Origin: Datura wrightii
Taxonomy: Eukaryota > Streptophyta > Magnoliopsida > Solanales > Solanaceae
Assembly: GCA_035772735.1 (NCBI GenBank)
Contig: JASDFA010000003.1
Location: 63,050,501-63,114,500, forward strand
Length of the DNA stretch: 64,000 bases
Reading direction: 5' to 3'
Positions 1-9,636 of this stretch are shown here, in pieces. The position numbers and the translations under genes are program-made. The notes beneath the pieces were generated by a model. The model saw only the letters and a list, made by a program, of their open reading frames with translations. It was not told where the DNA came from and did not search any database. Positions within the stretch are counted from its first letter, which is position 1, and every line of letters starts with the position of its first letter.

Positions 1-183
1 ATAGAGGAGTTGTCGTACGAGGAAGCTCCAATTGCTATACTAGATCGACAAGTCCATAAATTGAGAACCAAGGATGTAGCTTTTGTTAAAGTCTTGTGGA
101 GGAACAAAAATGTAGAAGAGATGAATTGGGAAGCTAAGGATGACATGAGGTCTAGATACACTCACTTGTTTCAGATTCTATGA
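1..183 (+). mobile_element. C-terminal end of Ty3/gypsy (chromovirus) polyprotein
   Basis: The frame starting at base 1 is open to a TGA at 181-183. It reads as the chromodomain-like tail of a plant chromovirus integrase: a YEEAPIAILDRQ stretch, then LRTKDVAFVKVLWRN, then a WEAKDDMRSRY end. The same tail, with substitutions, ends the pol ORF at 61595 on the other strand, so the two elements are relatives, probably of the Tekay/Del lineage. The rest of the element lies left of the window. Its LTR follows at 476. Confidence 0.85.
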
Positions 184-475
184 CGATAAGACACTGACTC
201 AAATAGCTACAGTTGAGGTACGAAAGTCACTAAGATATTGTTTTGTTGCTTTAGTTACCAGTTTTTTGGTTGCTCATTTATTATTGTGGAGCTATGTTGT
301 ATAGTTGCTTGTAGCGTCCTATGAGACGCCTATGTTGGACATTTCTGCATTTCAAGTTTTCAGATAATCCATATTATAGAGGAGACTTTGCCAAAAAATT
401 TCTTGGCAATGCCTAAGATTTGAGTCTCTTAAGGTTGAACTACATTTGAAGACTAATGTCCCTAAGGGGGAATGA
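184..475 (+). mobile_element. 3' internal region and polypurine tract of the left chromovirus
   Basis: Non-coding stretch between the pol stop and the 3' LTR. It ends in a purine-rich tract (AAGGGGGAATGA, about 464-475) directly before the LTR start TGTTACACCCC, the expected place for the plus-strand primer. No ORF is recognised. Confidence 0.7.
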
Positions 476-1542
476 TGTTACACCCCATAAGTTTGCATCA
501 TCTAATCGATGTATGTGTGTGCATGCCGAGAGTGCTTGGAGTGTGGCACATGTGGGAGAAAGGTCAAGGGTGGAATGCGTGAGCACGTCGTCGAGCGAGC
601 AGGTGGAAGGACCAAAGGCAAGCCGTTATGGGCGCCGCATTGCGGACCTCCCTCTCGCGCACAGAGCGGCGCGTCGCGCTTCTGCTCCTCCGCAATGGGA
701 GGCGCGCCGTGAACATCAACCACTACCCCACTATATATATGTTATGTCTTGAGTGGTTCATTTGAAATTAATTCATGAAGGCAATAAGTGCCCCTAGGCG
801 ATTTATCTCTGGTTTCCGTCAAAGTGAAGGAGAATTATGCTATCAAATCACGTCTAATTACAAATTCTTCTTGGGTAATAAATTTGGGCCTATGAAGAAC
901 GTTATGGAGTTGAATCATTGAAATTGGCTCATATTGATGGATTCCTAGAGATTAGAAGCCATATAAATCATCTCTATCTAAGACTAATACGTCTACAAGT
1001 GATAGTAAGTACTTCTACCCTTCATAAGATTTTGCAAAATTGAACCCGTTGTGACTTGTTGTTGTTGTGTTTTGTGGGCTGATGTTGCTAGCTTACTTTT
1101 TGAAATAGAATAGCCTTGTTCCCTTGATGCATGAGCTAAGATACAAAGAGATTACGAGTTCTTAATCGAAGCAAAATTAGTTGAGCAGAGTTCGGCAATT
1201 GAGGTATGTTAAGGGTAACCTCCTTCGGCAAATTATTCTCATCGTATAGTTGATATGACTTGTACCTTCATAGTAGTTGTGATTATGTGTATTGTGGTTA
1301 GCTGCTACGAGGTAAATTGATGTTGTAATGTACTATCCCTTATCGGTATTAACTATATTCAGCTTTGCCTCTCGCTAGAAGCGACATAGAGATTACCTAT
1401 TTGTTTTATTGCCATCTGGAGGGGCTAGTGATGTTTTGTTGCCGTACCGAGGCCACAGAGACTTGTGGTTAGCTGTTGAGGATACTTTGTTAAATTGGGT
1501 AGCATAGGGTGTAGCTTGGCGATATAACTTTCTGTTTTGATG

Positions 1543-1583
<41 letters not shown>

Positions 1584-2945
1584 AAGCTCGCCTACAGGCT
1601 AGATTTTTGGTAAAGTAGCCTTACCTTCAAGTTAGTGGCACCATGGTTACCTAATGATTTGGGTGGTAGGTTGTTAGATGAACTACTTATTGCCAGTAAC
1701 TGTATAAGCTTCATACGACTTATATCTTGTCATATAGGTCGCTTAGAAAACCACCCTAGCTGTTAGTAATCTGATAGACTATGTGATATCCTAAGTAGGG
1801 ATCTCATCAGCTGTCAAACTTGGGGCTAACGCCTCCGGCTACTCATGTAGATGCCCACGTACATGTTGCATAGAAGGGCTAAGTTTCAGCATACCTGCCT
1901 ACGGGGCTACAGTTTGCTCACAGGAGCTATATGACATCTGGAAAGACCAGATTGAGGCCTACAGAGCCATATTGAAGTTTATTCACTTATGGACTTTGCT
2001 TATGTCATAGTGGCATCACGACCCTCAGATTCTTGTGTGCTCGGAGTGCAGTTACAGGACCCCAGAAGGCTCAAATACAATTACAGGAGCCCAGATGGCT
2101 CAAATACAATTACAAAATCCTAGAAGGCTCAAACATAGCCACAGGAGCCCAGAAGGCTTGGATACAATCTCAAACGACGAGTATGTTTAGTTACAGCTTG
2201 CCTGTGAGGCTATAGTGGTGCAGTTAGAACTATATATATTAATTTGTACTTGCTGGGGCTTTTGGGGGCCCAGGTAGGTTTTCTGCATTGTTTGTACCTT
2301 TCAGGCTTTTGGGGCCAGGTTAGGTTCTTGTTTGAATATTACCTGTCGGTTACAGTTCATGTTTGTGAGATCGTACAGGTCAACTTCTAGCCCTTATTGC
2401 GGATTACTTTTAGTTCCTCTATTAGCTTTTATTCAGTTTATTATTATTGCCTTACATATTCGGTACATATTGTACTAACGCCCATGGATGGGGCGCTGCG
2501 TACTTGCCTTCAGGTTTAGACAGGTAGGTTTCGAGACCTCCGGAGTTGCGATTCAATTAGAGGTTTGCCTGTCTTTTGATGTATAGTTTTTGGGTAGGCC
2601 GGGGCACTGTCCCAACCAATATCTTACTCTTTAAAGGCTTGTATATATGTATATGTGTGCCTGTCTTTCTTTGCCTGTCTTTCTTTTAACATGATTTAGA
2701 CAGCATAATTGTCTTATCGGCCTACATAGGATGACGTTATTATTGCAACTATTGTGTTAGCTATTTTTGCGCAAGTGTATGTTACGGCCTTGTCGGCCTA
2801 AGGCTATATTTCAAGCCGAGATATATATTATTTTCTTGAATATATGTTGTTGGTATGCACCAGAAGTATACATGTTCAGCTAAGTCAGCTCAGGCTCCAG
2901 TGTGGCATTAGGTGTCAGTTACGCCTCCCAAGGTGGGGCATGACA
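476..2945 (+). mobile_element. 3' LTR of the left chromovirus (about 2.47 kb)
   Basis: Starts TGTTACACCCC at 476 and ends GGTGGGGCATGACA at 2945, so it has TG...CA ends and partly inverted termini. Its length (2470 bp) nearly equals that of the minus-strand LTR at 58862-61328 (2467 bp), whose ends are close relatives. A GC-rich block lies about 100-230 bp inside (575-710). A (TA)18 run is at 1545-1580. Short ORFs here, including 456-752 and 2033-2215, look incidental. The mate LTR and the left target duplication are outside the window. Confidence 0.82.
1545..1580. repeat. (TA)18 microsatellite within the LTR
   Basis: Uninterrupted TA dinucleotide run of 36 bases inside the left LTR. Confidence 0.95.
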
Positions 2946-3329
2946 AACTGGTGCCTCTGGAACCTTTTCACTAGTAGTTGGTGCATCCTGGGCCCCAATA
3001 CTAGTTCCTTGAACTGTCTGGCATGCCTCATTTTGGGTCTGCATCCTAGTCTTTGGAGGGAGGTTAGTTGTGTTCCTTTGACTGGCAGTGCATTTCGGAG
3101 GCATGAATTGAAACTGAAATATGTGAGTACACGAATTAGAAGGAAGTCTTTGTAGAATTAAACTCTATCGCATGATCTAGAGTATGATAGAAGTGAAGTA
3201 TTTTCTAACTCCCTATAGTCTCCCTATTGTAGATGTTGCATGCTTCACACCTATAAGAAGGACACTGTTAGACACGGCTTCATAGACATCCTAGGACTTT
3301 TAAACAACCTAAGGCTCTAATACTAAGTT
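2946..3329 (-). mobile_element. PBS, leader and gag start of a second (minus-strand) Ty3 element, cut by the left chromovirus
   Basis: Read on the minus strand from 3329, the LTR end is followed by a degenerate methionine-tRNA primer site at 3325-3313 (TAGTATTAGAGCC; the canonical plant form is TGGTATCAGAGCC). A short leader follows, then an ORF starting MPPKCTASQRNTTN at 3104 that resembles plant gypsy gag N-termini. The ORF is interrupted at 2945/2946 where the plus-strand LTR abuts, so the plus-strand element inserted into this gag. The rest of this element would resume left of the window. Confidence 0.65.
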
Positions 3330-5565
3330 TGTCATACCCTGATCCTATATCCTGGGCATGACCGACACTCAGACCTCCTAGTGATCTAAGCCTTGGCTGA
3401 CTTCTACTAGCTGAGATTCAAAATAAAGTATAGCGGAAGTAATAACTGTAATGAGCTTGATTTAATAAAACAAGATTTATTAACTGAAACTGAAAACAAT
3501 GTTAGAAAGTAACATTTATGACTCAACTCTAACTAATCTATGAAGCCTCTATTGTTTGAAGATAGGTGTCGGGACAAAGTTCCCATGGCTACCTAAGCTC
3601 TACTAAAATAAAATTAAAACTGAAGTATGACTAGGACTCTCTGAAAGTAGGAAGCTTCACCAAAAGTTGAATGAAGTGAGATCCAAGTGAAGCGTTTGCT
3701 ACCAATCCTGTCTACCTGGATCTGCATTATAATAAGATGCAGCACCAAAGGGCATCAATAGGTTGAATGTACAATATATAAAATGGTTTAATGAAATGAC
3801 TGTTAAGCAAGAATATCTAAACTGAAAGAATAAACTGATTGAATCTGAAATTCTGAATGATGCATTAAAACATAAGTATGGAATATGTGTAAAAGCAGTT
3901 AGGTAATAAAATTATGCATCAAAGTAATCTCTGGAAAATACAAGTGTGTGTGTAACTTTAGTTAGGAGTTTCTCATAACCTACATACATCATGAAAGAGC
4001 GCATGATATCCAACTTCTTGCTCAAGTTGGGAGAGCCATCCAAAGCTTTGTCAAGGCAGAGGAGGAATCCTAAACTGTGGATCCATACTAAGCCCTTAAC
4101 AGGGGCTATCTGAGGAATCGACCGAATCAACGGCACAATTCTAACCTATGCTAGCTATGTAGTTCTACGACTTATGGGTTATTTGAACCTTTCAACCATC
4201 TCGTAGTTAAATAATCCTCCCAAAAACTATGCTCATATAAATATGCCTGTTTGAGACAGTTGAAAATATCTTTTATAAAGCACTTTAGCTAGAGTTATAA
4301 TAGATGTTTTAAAAAATCTCTATTGAGCCTTCCGCTCAAAAATCTGTGTACTTTACTGAGGAGCCTTGGCTCAAAATCTCTTTCAAAACCTAGGAGCTTC
4401 TACGCTCCAAATCTCTTGTAAAATTTGTGAGCTTCTATGCTCAAAACTCTTTGAGTTTCAAAAATAAGGCTTTACTTTAGCTTTTGAAAATCATATTAAT
4501 AACTGTACTTTCTGTCTGAAAATCTCCTTATGAAAACTCTCTTAAAACTCTGCTTAACTTTATGAAATAATGCATTTATCTCAAATTACAATGCTTTTAA
4601 AAATAATGACTTTCATGTAATTGGGTTCATGGGATAAGAAGCATAAACCATAATCAACCGAGCAAGAGTCAATAGATATTATCAATAATAAAGAGAGTAG
4701 AATTATGATCAACAATCAAGAAATACAATAGATATATCACAAGGATAAGGAAATTCAACAGTGAACAATTCAATAATAAGGAAGAAGACCAAATCAAAAA
4801 ATTGGGCAAAAACTCTAGCTTTATTCCTATGAACTCTTTACTAGATTTTAGGTATGAGGAAGAGTAGAATTTCTCATTTAAGTTAGCCTTACATACCTGG
4901 AAAGGAGAACCTTTGACTCAAGCTTGAAAATCCCTAGGTTGAAGATGATGAATTCCTAACTTCCTTAAGAGTTTGAACATTATTGATTCTTGAACTTACA
5001 TTGTAATGAGAGGGAATGAGAGTTTAGACTTATAAAATCCTTAAATATCCCCCTAAGAAATTCTAAAATATTCTGGTTCAAGTGATAAAAATATACAAAA
5101 TGACTAAAATAACCCTAGAATCCCGTCTGTAAAATAAGTCGTCCAGTGACAACTGGTCGTACCACGAATCGTCAGGCCTCACCACGACTTGTGGTGACCT
5201 ATCGTGGCCACTGAGGCACTTTTGATCAGTTTCTAATCTTCAAGTCATGGACAGACAGGACGAGTCGTCCCTTGGTCTCACGAGCCATGACATCCATCTA
5301 TTACTACTGAAGTTGAATTGGTCAATCTTTGATCCTCACACCATGACTTGACAGGACGAGTCGTTACATACACCAATGACTAGTCACTTGAGTCATTGAA
5401 ACTGGAAATTAGGAAACTCAGGTTTCTCATCACGAGTCACGTTACAAGTCGTGGTCACTCAACACAAATTGTGATGTGATCCGTTCTGTGAAAAATTATC
5501 CATTTTTGCTAGTTTTCTGCTTTATGTCTAGGATCTGATCTTAGAGAATTTTGGGGGTTGTTACA
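3330..5565 (-). mobile_element. 5' LTR (about 2.24 kb) of the minus-strand Ty3 element
   Basis: On the plus strand it runs from TGTCATACCC (3330) to GGGTTGTTACA (5565). On the minus strand it therefore has TG...CA ends (TGTAACAACCCC ... GGGTATGACA) and is followed by the PBS at 3325. It carries a cluster of short CACGACTTGTGG- and GACGAGTCGT-like motifs at about 5139-5480, just inside the 5' end. Immediate 5-bp flanks (AAGTT, ATATT) do not match, as expected because the left flank is element interior. ORF 3912-4136 is not supported as a gene. Confidence 0.72.
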
Positions 5566-6519
5566 ATATTATTGAGACCTTATGGGTCCATTTTGTACTC
5601 CATCTGATTATGACAGGTAGCCTGGAGACCTAAGTGTTACAGTTACAAATGCTATATAGCAGGCTTCCCAGTTAGTCAGGTATCGAGAGCCAGTCACACG
5701 CCCTCCTAATTTTGAGGCGTGACATTATATATACCAATGTAGGTTATGGATCATTTTCATTAGTTTGGGCGACTCCTTATATGCCCCTATTACGGGCTGT
5801 TATGGATTCATACTAGCAAACTATGTTATGATGTCTCATATCCCGGCAAGATATGAAATGACTTCATTGATCGGACAAAGATCAGACTCCATGTTTACAT
5901 GGTAGTTTATGTCTGTTAAAATAAGAACCTCTTACAATAAAATTAATGAACAATGACAAAAATATGATTTTAAAAGGTCAACCTACTGATTTCATATTCT
6001 TGATTTCCGTCATGCTAAGTCTATATCTTGGTTGTCCTTTATATTTTTCAGTTATGTTTATATTTCATTCAGCCATTTTACATACAGTATGATCCTATGC
6101 ACTCACATCTCTTTCGCTTAGGCCATTGCATTATTTTATAATGCAGATTTAGGTACTTATAGCGACGCTAGTTGCACGCTAGAATTCTATTTCATTCAGA
6201 TATTGGTGAACCCCACTTGTTTTTGACTTAGTTCTTTATTCAAAATTACTAGATGTTGATTTAGAGGTATGTCTATGCTTTATCCCTATAAAATAATATT
6301 TTATTTATAACAGAGGCTTCATAGATTATTTCTAATGTTATGTAAACTTGGCAAGTCTTCTCTATAAATTGAGTATTTTGAGTTTTAAAGCTTAAGTCTA
6401 TTGATGTTCCACTTATGATTAGATGTATGCTCATAATGTACGTCATGTTATGTGATTTGCTTGGGTCAGCAATGGCATTGAGTGCCGGCCACGCCTAGGC
6501 CCAAGGTCGGGGCATGACA
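5566..6519 (+). mobile_element. Older LTR remnants, plus orientation
   Basis: Two plus-oriented LTR-like ends lie in tandem: one ends TTTTGAGGCGTGACA near 5726, and one ends CCAAGGTCGGGGCATGACA at 6519. The second portion has the pyrimidine-rich and promoter-like text usual for Solanaceae gypsy LTRs, but no mate LTR, PBS or coding region is present. They look like solo or truncated LTRs into which the minus-strand element at 3330-5565 inserted. Confidence 0.5.
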
Positions 6520-7444
6520 AAACACCCATAGTATTTCGAATCTTAGTGTCTCATTTTGCAATACTATACCTCTTCAGGATACACCATCCTACTTTTGTAA
6601 CTCTTAAGATTTTATCTTTATCTAATGCCTTAACCTTCATCAACATAGCCATCTAAATATCACATATATCAACGCAACTTCACATATGTCATCGATTATT
6701 AACTCAAGTTTGTGTACTCTTTACGTTTTCCGAAATGTTTAAGCTATCTTGTTTAATGTTATTGTTCCCTTCTTTGGACTAAAATCCTTGGTAGTGGATT
6801 AGTTTAGTTTATATTCTCTAACCTCCAAAATATTTTCACTTTAAGAACGTAAAGGAATTACCCCATTTTTAAATCCCTGGCTACTTTATCCTCTTGCTCA
6901 TATTTTTTGCTTGATCTTTCTTATGATTAACACTAAAAATAAAAAACCATCATAATTTTTCATCCTAGTTTCGAATATGCTCTAACTCTCATGCTTTCTT
7001 TACAACACTTAAATATTTTTCTAATCAAAACGCATTCTGGCTATACATAGCACAATTATTCACTTGGTTAGAAGTTCTCGTACGAGTTTAAGTCATTTAT
7101 GTGAGGCACGAGTGAGAATACATCAGGACGATCCTAATGAGAAGTTCAAGCTCTACAACATAATCTATAATCAAGAAGAGCAGAAAACACCTATAATGTC
7201 TTGGTACAAAATCCATCAATCCATTTATTAATTTTCTCAAGGTCTTGAAATAACATTCATTGTAAATAATCCACAAAGGTAAATGCATACTTGTACTTGT
7301 AAAGACAAAAATAGATACGTGACCACAAAGTAAAAAGTACATAGTAATAAAATAAGGGATTAAGCCCATATTTTTACAAAAATATACAGTCGAATATAAA
7401 ATATCATATTCATATAGTCCATATTTTTATATTAAACCTGCATA
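6520..7444. other. Unassigned intergenic stretch
   Basis: AT-rich, with no ORF above background apart from an isolated minus-strand 90-codon frame (7097-7369) without recognisable features. Probably decayed repeat DNA. Confidence 0.4.
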
Positions 7445-8670
7445 GCCTTTTTTTTACGCCGTAGTGCTTATGCAATATTATACAACATCATACACTTAAG
7501 ACCTGTTTGGTAGGTTGTATTTATTAGAATAGTCCTTAGATTAAAATTGAGTTCAGCCAATACATTGTTTGGTTACTCAATTCAACCTAATATATGGCTT
7601 ACTTATACATCATAGGATGTATTATCTTACACCAAGAAAACAAAGAGATAATTAATCCTGGGACAACTAATCCCTGGATAACACTCCTAAATGACTAGAC
7701 TACCTCTCAATCCCTTCTCCGAAATTTCTTTATACAAAAATTCAAGGGTATAATTGTAAAAAGATTTTTAGAGTTTTAAACCAAACTCAATATATGGTAT
7801 ATCTAGTTTTTAACATAATGAACCAAACATTTTATAAAAAATAATTCCAGCATTGCAATCATTGTATTAGCAATCCCTGCATTACTAATTCATGTATTAT
7901 TAATCCTTGCATTATTTGTCTTCGTACCAAATGACCCCTTAATGTACATAATATATAAACCTTGTATAAAAGTATGTGATAGTGTATAGGAGGTGCTTAT
8001 ACACACTCTTACACTATTATATAAAAAGTTATGTTTGATCCCCTACGAACTTCAAAACGAAACTCTATTCAAATTGGGTCAAATCTTTTCAATGACTTAA
8101 AATTTTAACCTTAACTTCGAATGATACCACCAACAAATCACAATCATCAATTTGTTAAAATTTTCAATAAATTCAAAACCCATTTGTAAATTTTCAAGCT
8201 TTTAAAAACTCCAACAATGGAGTTCTAAATTTTCTAATTTAATTCACCCAATTTATAATGATAAATATGAGTATAACTCTCCATCAATTTTTAAGCTTCA
8301 AAATATGAAATTCATTAGATATCAACAATATAATATCAATAGTATGTAAATACATTTTTATAATAACGTATCTATAGAATCTACATCTATCTTATAAAAA
8401 AATCGAATTTATATGTAATATTTATATATCTGAATATAAAAATTATATATATATATATAAAAGTAGTAGAGCAAGAAGAAAGAAGAAGGAGAAAAGAAAA
8501 AAAGAACAAAAAAGCTGAAAAAAAAGAAACAAGAAGCAGGAAAAAAAAGAAGAAGAAGACAAAGCAGAAAAAAAAAGAAGAAGAACAAAGAAAAAGAGAT
8601 ACATATATTTGCTAAAAAGTTAATTAATAAAAATAAATTAAAAATGACTAAAGGGATCATAAATTAAATA
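7445..8670 (+). repeat. Dispersed AT/GA-rich repeat, copy 1
   Basis: About 0.8 kb of sequence that recurs at 54868-56675 in the same orientation. Shared landmarks are an ATATTATACRACAT motif, a TTATACACACT box, a GTTTGATCYCCTACGAAC box, and a long GA/A-rich tail (8460-8600) followed by matching AT-rich text. Copy 1 is interrupted by a 440-bp MITE (499 to 938 in the 7 kb block), absent from copy 2. The minus strand of the GA tail gives a spurious Phe/Leu-rich ORF. The family was not identified. Confidence 0.65.
7499..7938. mobile_element. MITE, PIF/Harbinger- or hAT-like, 440 bp
   Basis: The ends are inverted relatives: AGACCTGTTTGGTA on the left and TACCAAATGACCCC on the right. It is flanked by TTA at 496-498 and 939-941. 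No coding capacity. The homologous copy at 54.9 kb lacks it, which supports insertion as a unit. Confidence 0.6.
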
Positions 8671-8708
8671 TAAACTAAACTGAATAATTATTTTACCATT
8701 CTATCATA

Positions 8709-8896
8709 TAATGTAATTTTCTCAATGATAATTGTGCATAATTAGTAAAAGAATAAAATGTAGAGTAAATTCTACTAGCAATAAAAATAAAAGAAAAGTA
8801 AATAATGTAATTTTCTCAATAATAATTGTGCGTAATTAGTAAAAGAATAAAATATAGAGCAAATTCTACTAGCAATAAAAATAAAAGAAAAGTAAA
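8709..8896. repeat. 94-bp tandem duplication upstream of PWR
   Basis: Two adjacent 94-bp units (8709-8802 and 8803-8896), beginning TAATGTAATTTTCTCAAT and ending AAAAGAAAAGTAAA, differ at only a few positions. They lie about 0.6-0.8 kb upstream of the PWR start codon. Confidence 0.9.
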
Positions 8897-9493
8897 TATA
8901 ATAAATTTCAGCGGATGTAAAAATTGAATGAATTGTGGCATAATAAGTGGGTTGAGATCCGCATACGTTCCGCTCTCTCTCTCTTATCTCATCAAAAAAT
9001 CATACAAAAATAAAAATAAAAAAAAAAGAGAGAAAAAAAAAAGAAATTAAAAATCCTTTTCTTCTTTCCCTCTCCTCTCTCTCGGTTGCCTCTTTTTCTT
9101 TTGTCCCTTATCAACAACAAAGAACACTCTTCTCCCTTTTTTCTCTCTCTGATTCTCCATTGAAGAATCACCACAAGAAGCAGAAGAAGGAGACAGAAAG
9201 AATAAAGAAAGAAGAAACAAACTTTCTGTTCTATATTAGTTTTTATTGATTTTTATTCTGGGAAACCCTAACCCTAGTTTTTTTGGTTGTGCCGCGGGGT
9301 TTGGTGCAGTTTTGGATAATTTTAGGATCTTTTATTTGCTTGGGTTGTTTCTTTTCTTGTCCAGGATTTTTTTGTGTAACTGTTTTGATTTTAATTTGTT
9401 TTTGTCGTTTGGTTTGATTTTGGTGGTTGTGGGGTTGCTTTATTTTGTGTGGGCGTGTGATGCAATTTAGGAGAAAAATAGAGGGTAGAATTG
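8897..9493 (+). promoter_or_regulatory. PWR core promoter and 5' leader region
   Basis: Between the tandem repeat and the PWR ATG lie pyrimidine patches typical of plant core promoters (CTCTCTCTCTCTTATCTC near 8970 and a CT-rich block at 9055-9160). A T-rich transcribed-looking leader with a telo-box at 9263-9275 follows. No convincing TATA box is seen. The transcription start is unknown; a start near 9050-9200 is a guess. Confidence 0.5.
9263..9275 (+). promoter_or_regulatory. telo-box (AAACCCTAACCCT)
   Basis: One and a half plant telomere-type repeats in the PWR leader, 219 bp before the ATG. Telo-boxes are established binding sites for TRB-type Myb proteins and occur in many plant leaders. 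Function at this gene is inferred only. Confidence 0.7.
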
Positions 9494-9636
9494 ATGCCGC
9501 CAGAGCCATTGCCTTGGGATCGGAAGGACTTCTTCAAGGAGAGGAAGCACGATCGGTCAGAACTGTTGGGTGGTGGGCCCCGGTGGAGGGAGCCTACACC
9601 GCACCACCACTACGGTTCTTCCCGCTGGATTCCTGA
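9460..9636 (+). CDS. Upstream ORF overlapping the PWR start (58 codons)
   Basis: ATG at 9460 opens a frame that runs 58 codons to a stop at 9634-9636. The PWR ATG at 9494 lies inside it in another frame. If transcription begins upstream of 9460, scanning ribosomes meet this ATG first and would bypass the PWR start, so it may repress translation. The uORF context has G at -3 and C at +4; the main ATG has T at -3. There is no evidence that the peptide itself matters. A leader intron or a downstream start site could remove it. Confidence 0.4.
   Translation: MQFRRKIEGRIDAARAIALGSEGLLQGEEARSVRTVGWWAPVEGAYTAPPLRFFPLDS

Noticed and set aside
456..752. Overlapping plus and minus ORFs of 67-98 codons at the start of the left LTR
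   Set aside because: They lie in the GC-rich block of a non-coding LTR, occur in three frames at once and show no domain.
8409..8660. Minus-strand Phe/Leu-rich ORF, also at 55225-55518
   Set aside because: It is the complement of a GA/A-rich repeat tail; the hydrophobic look is low complexity, not a membrane protein.
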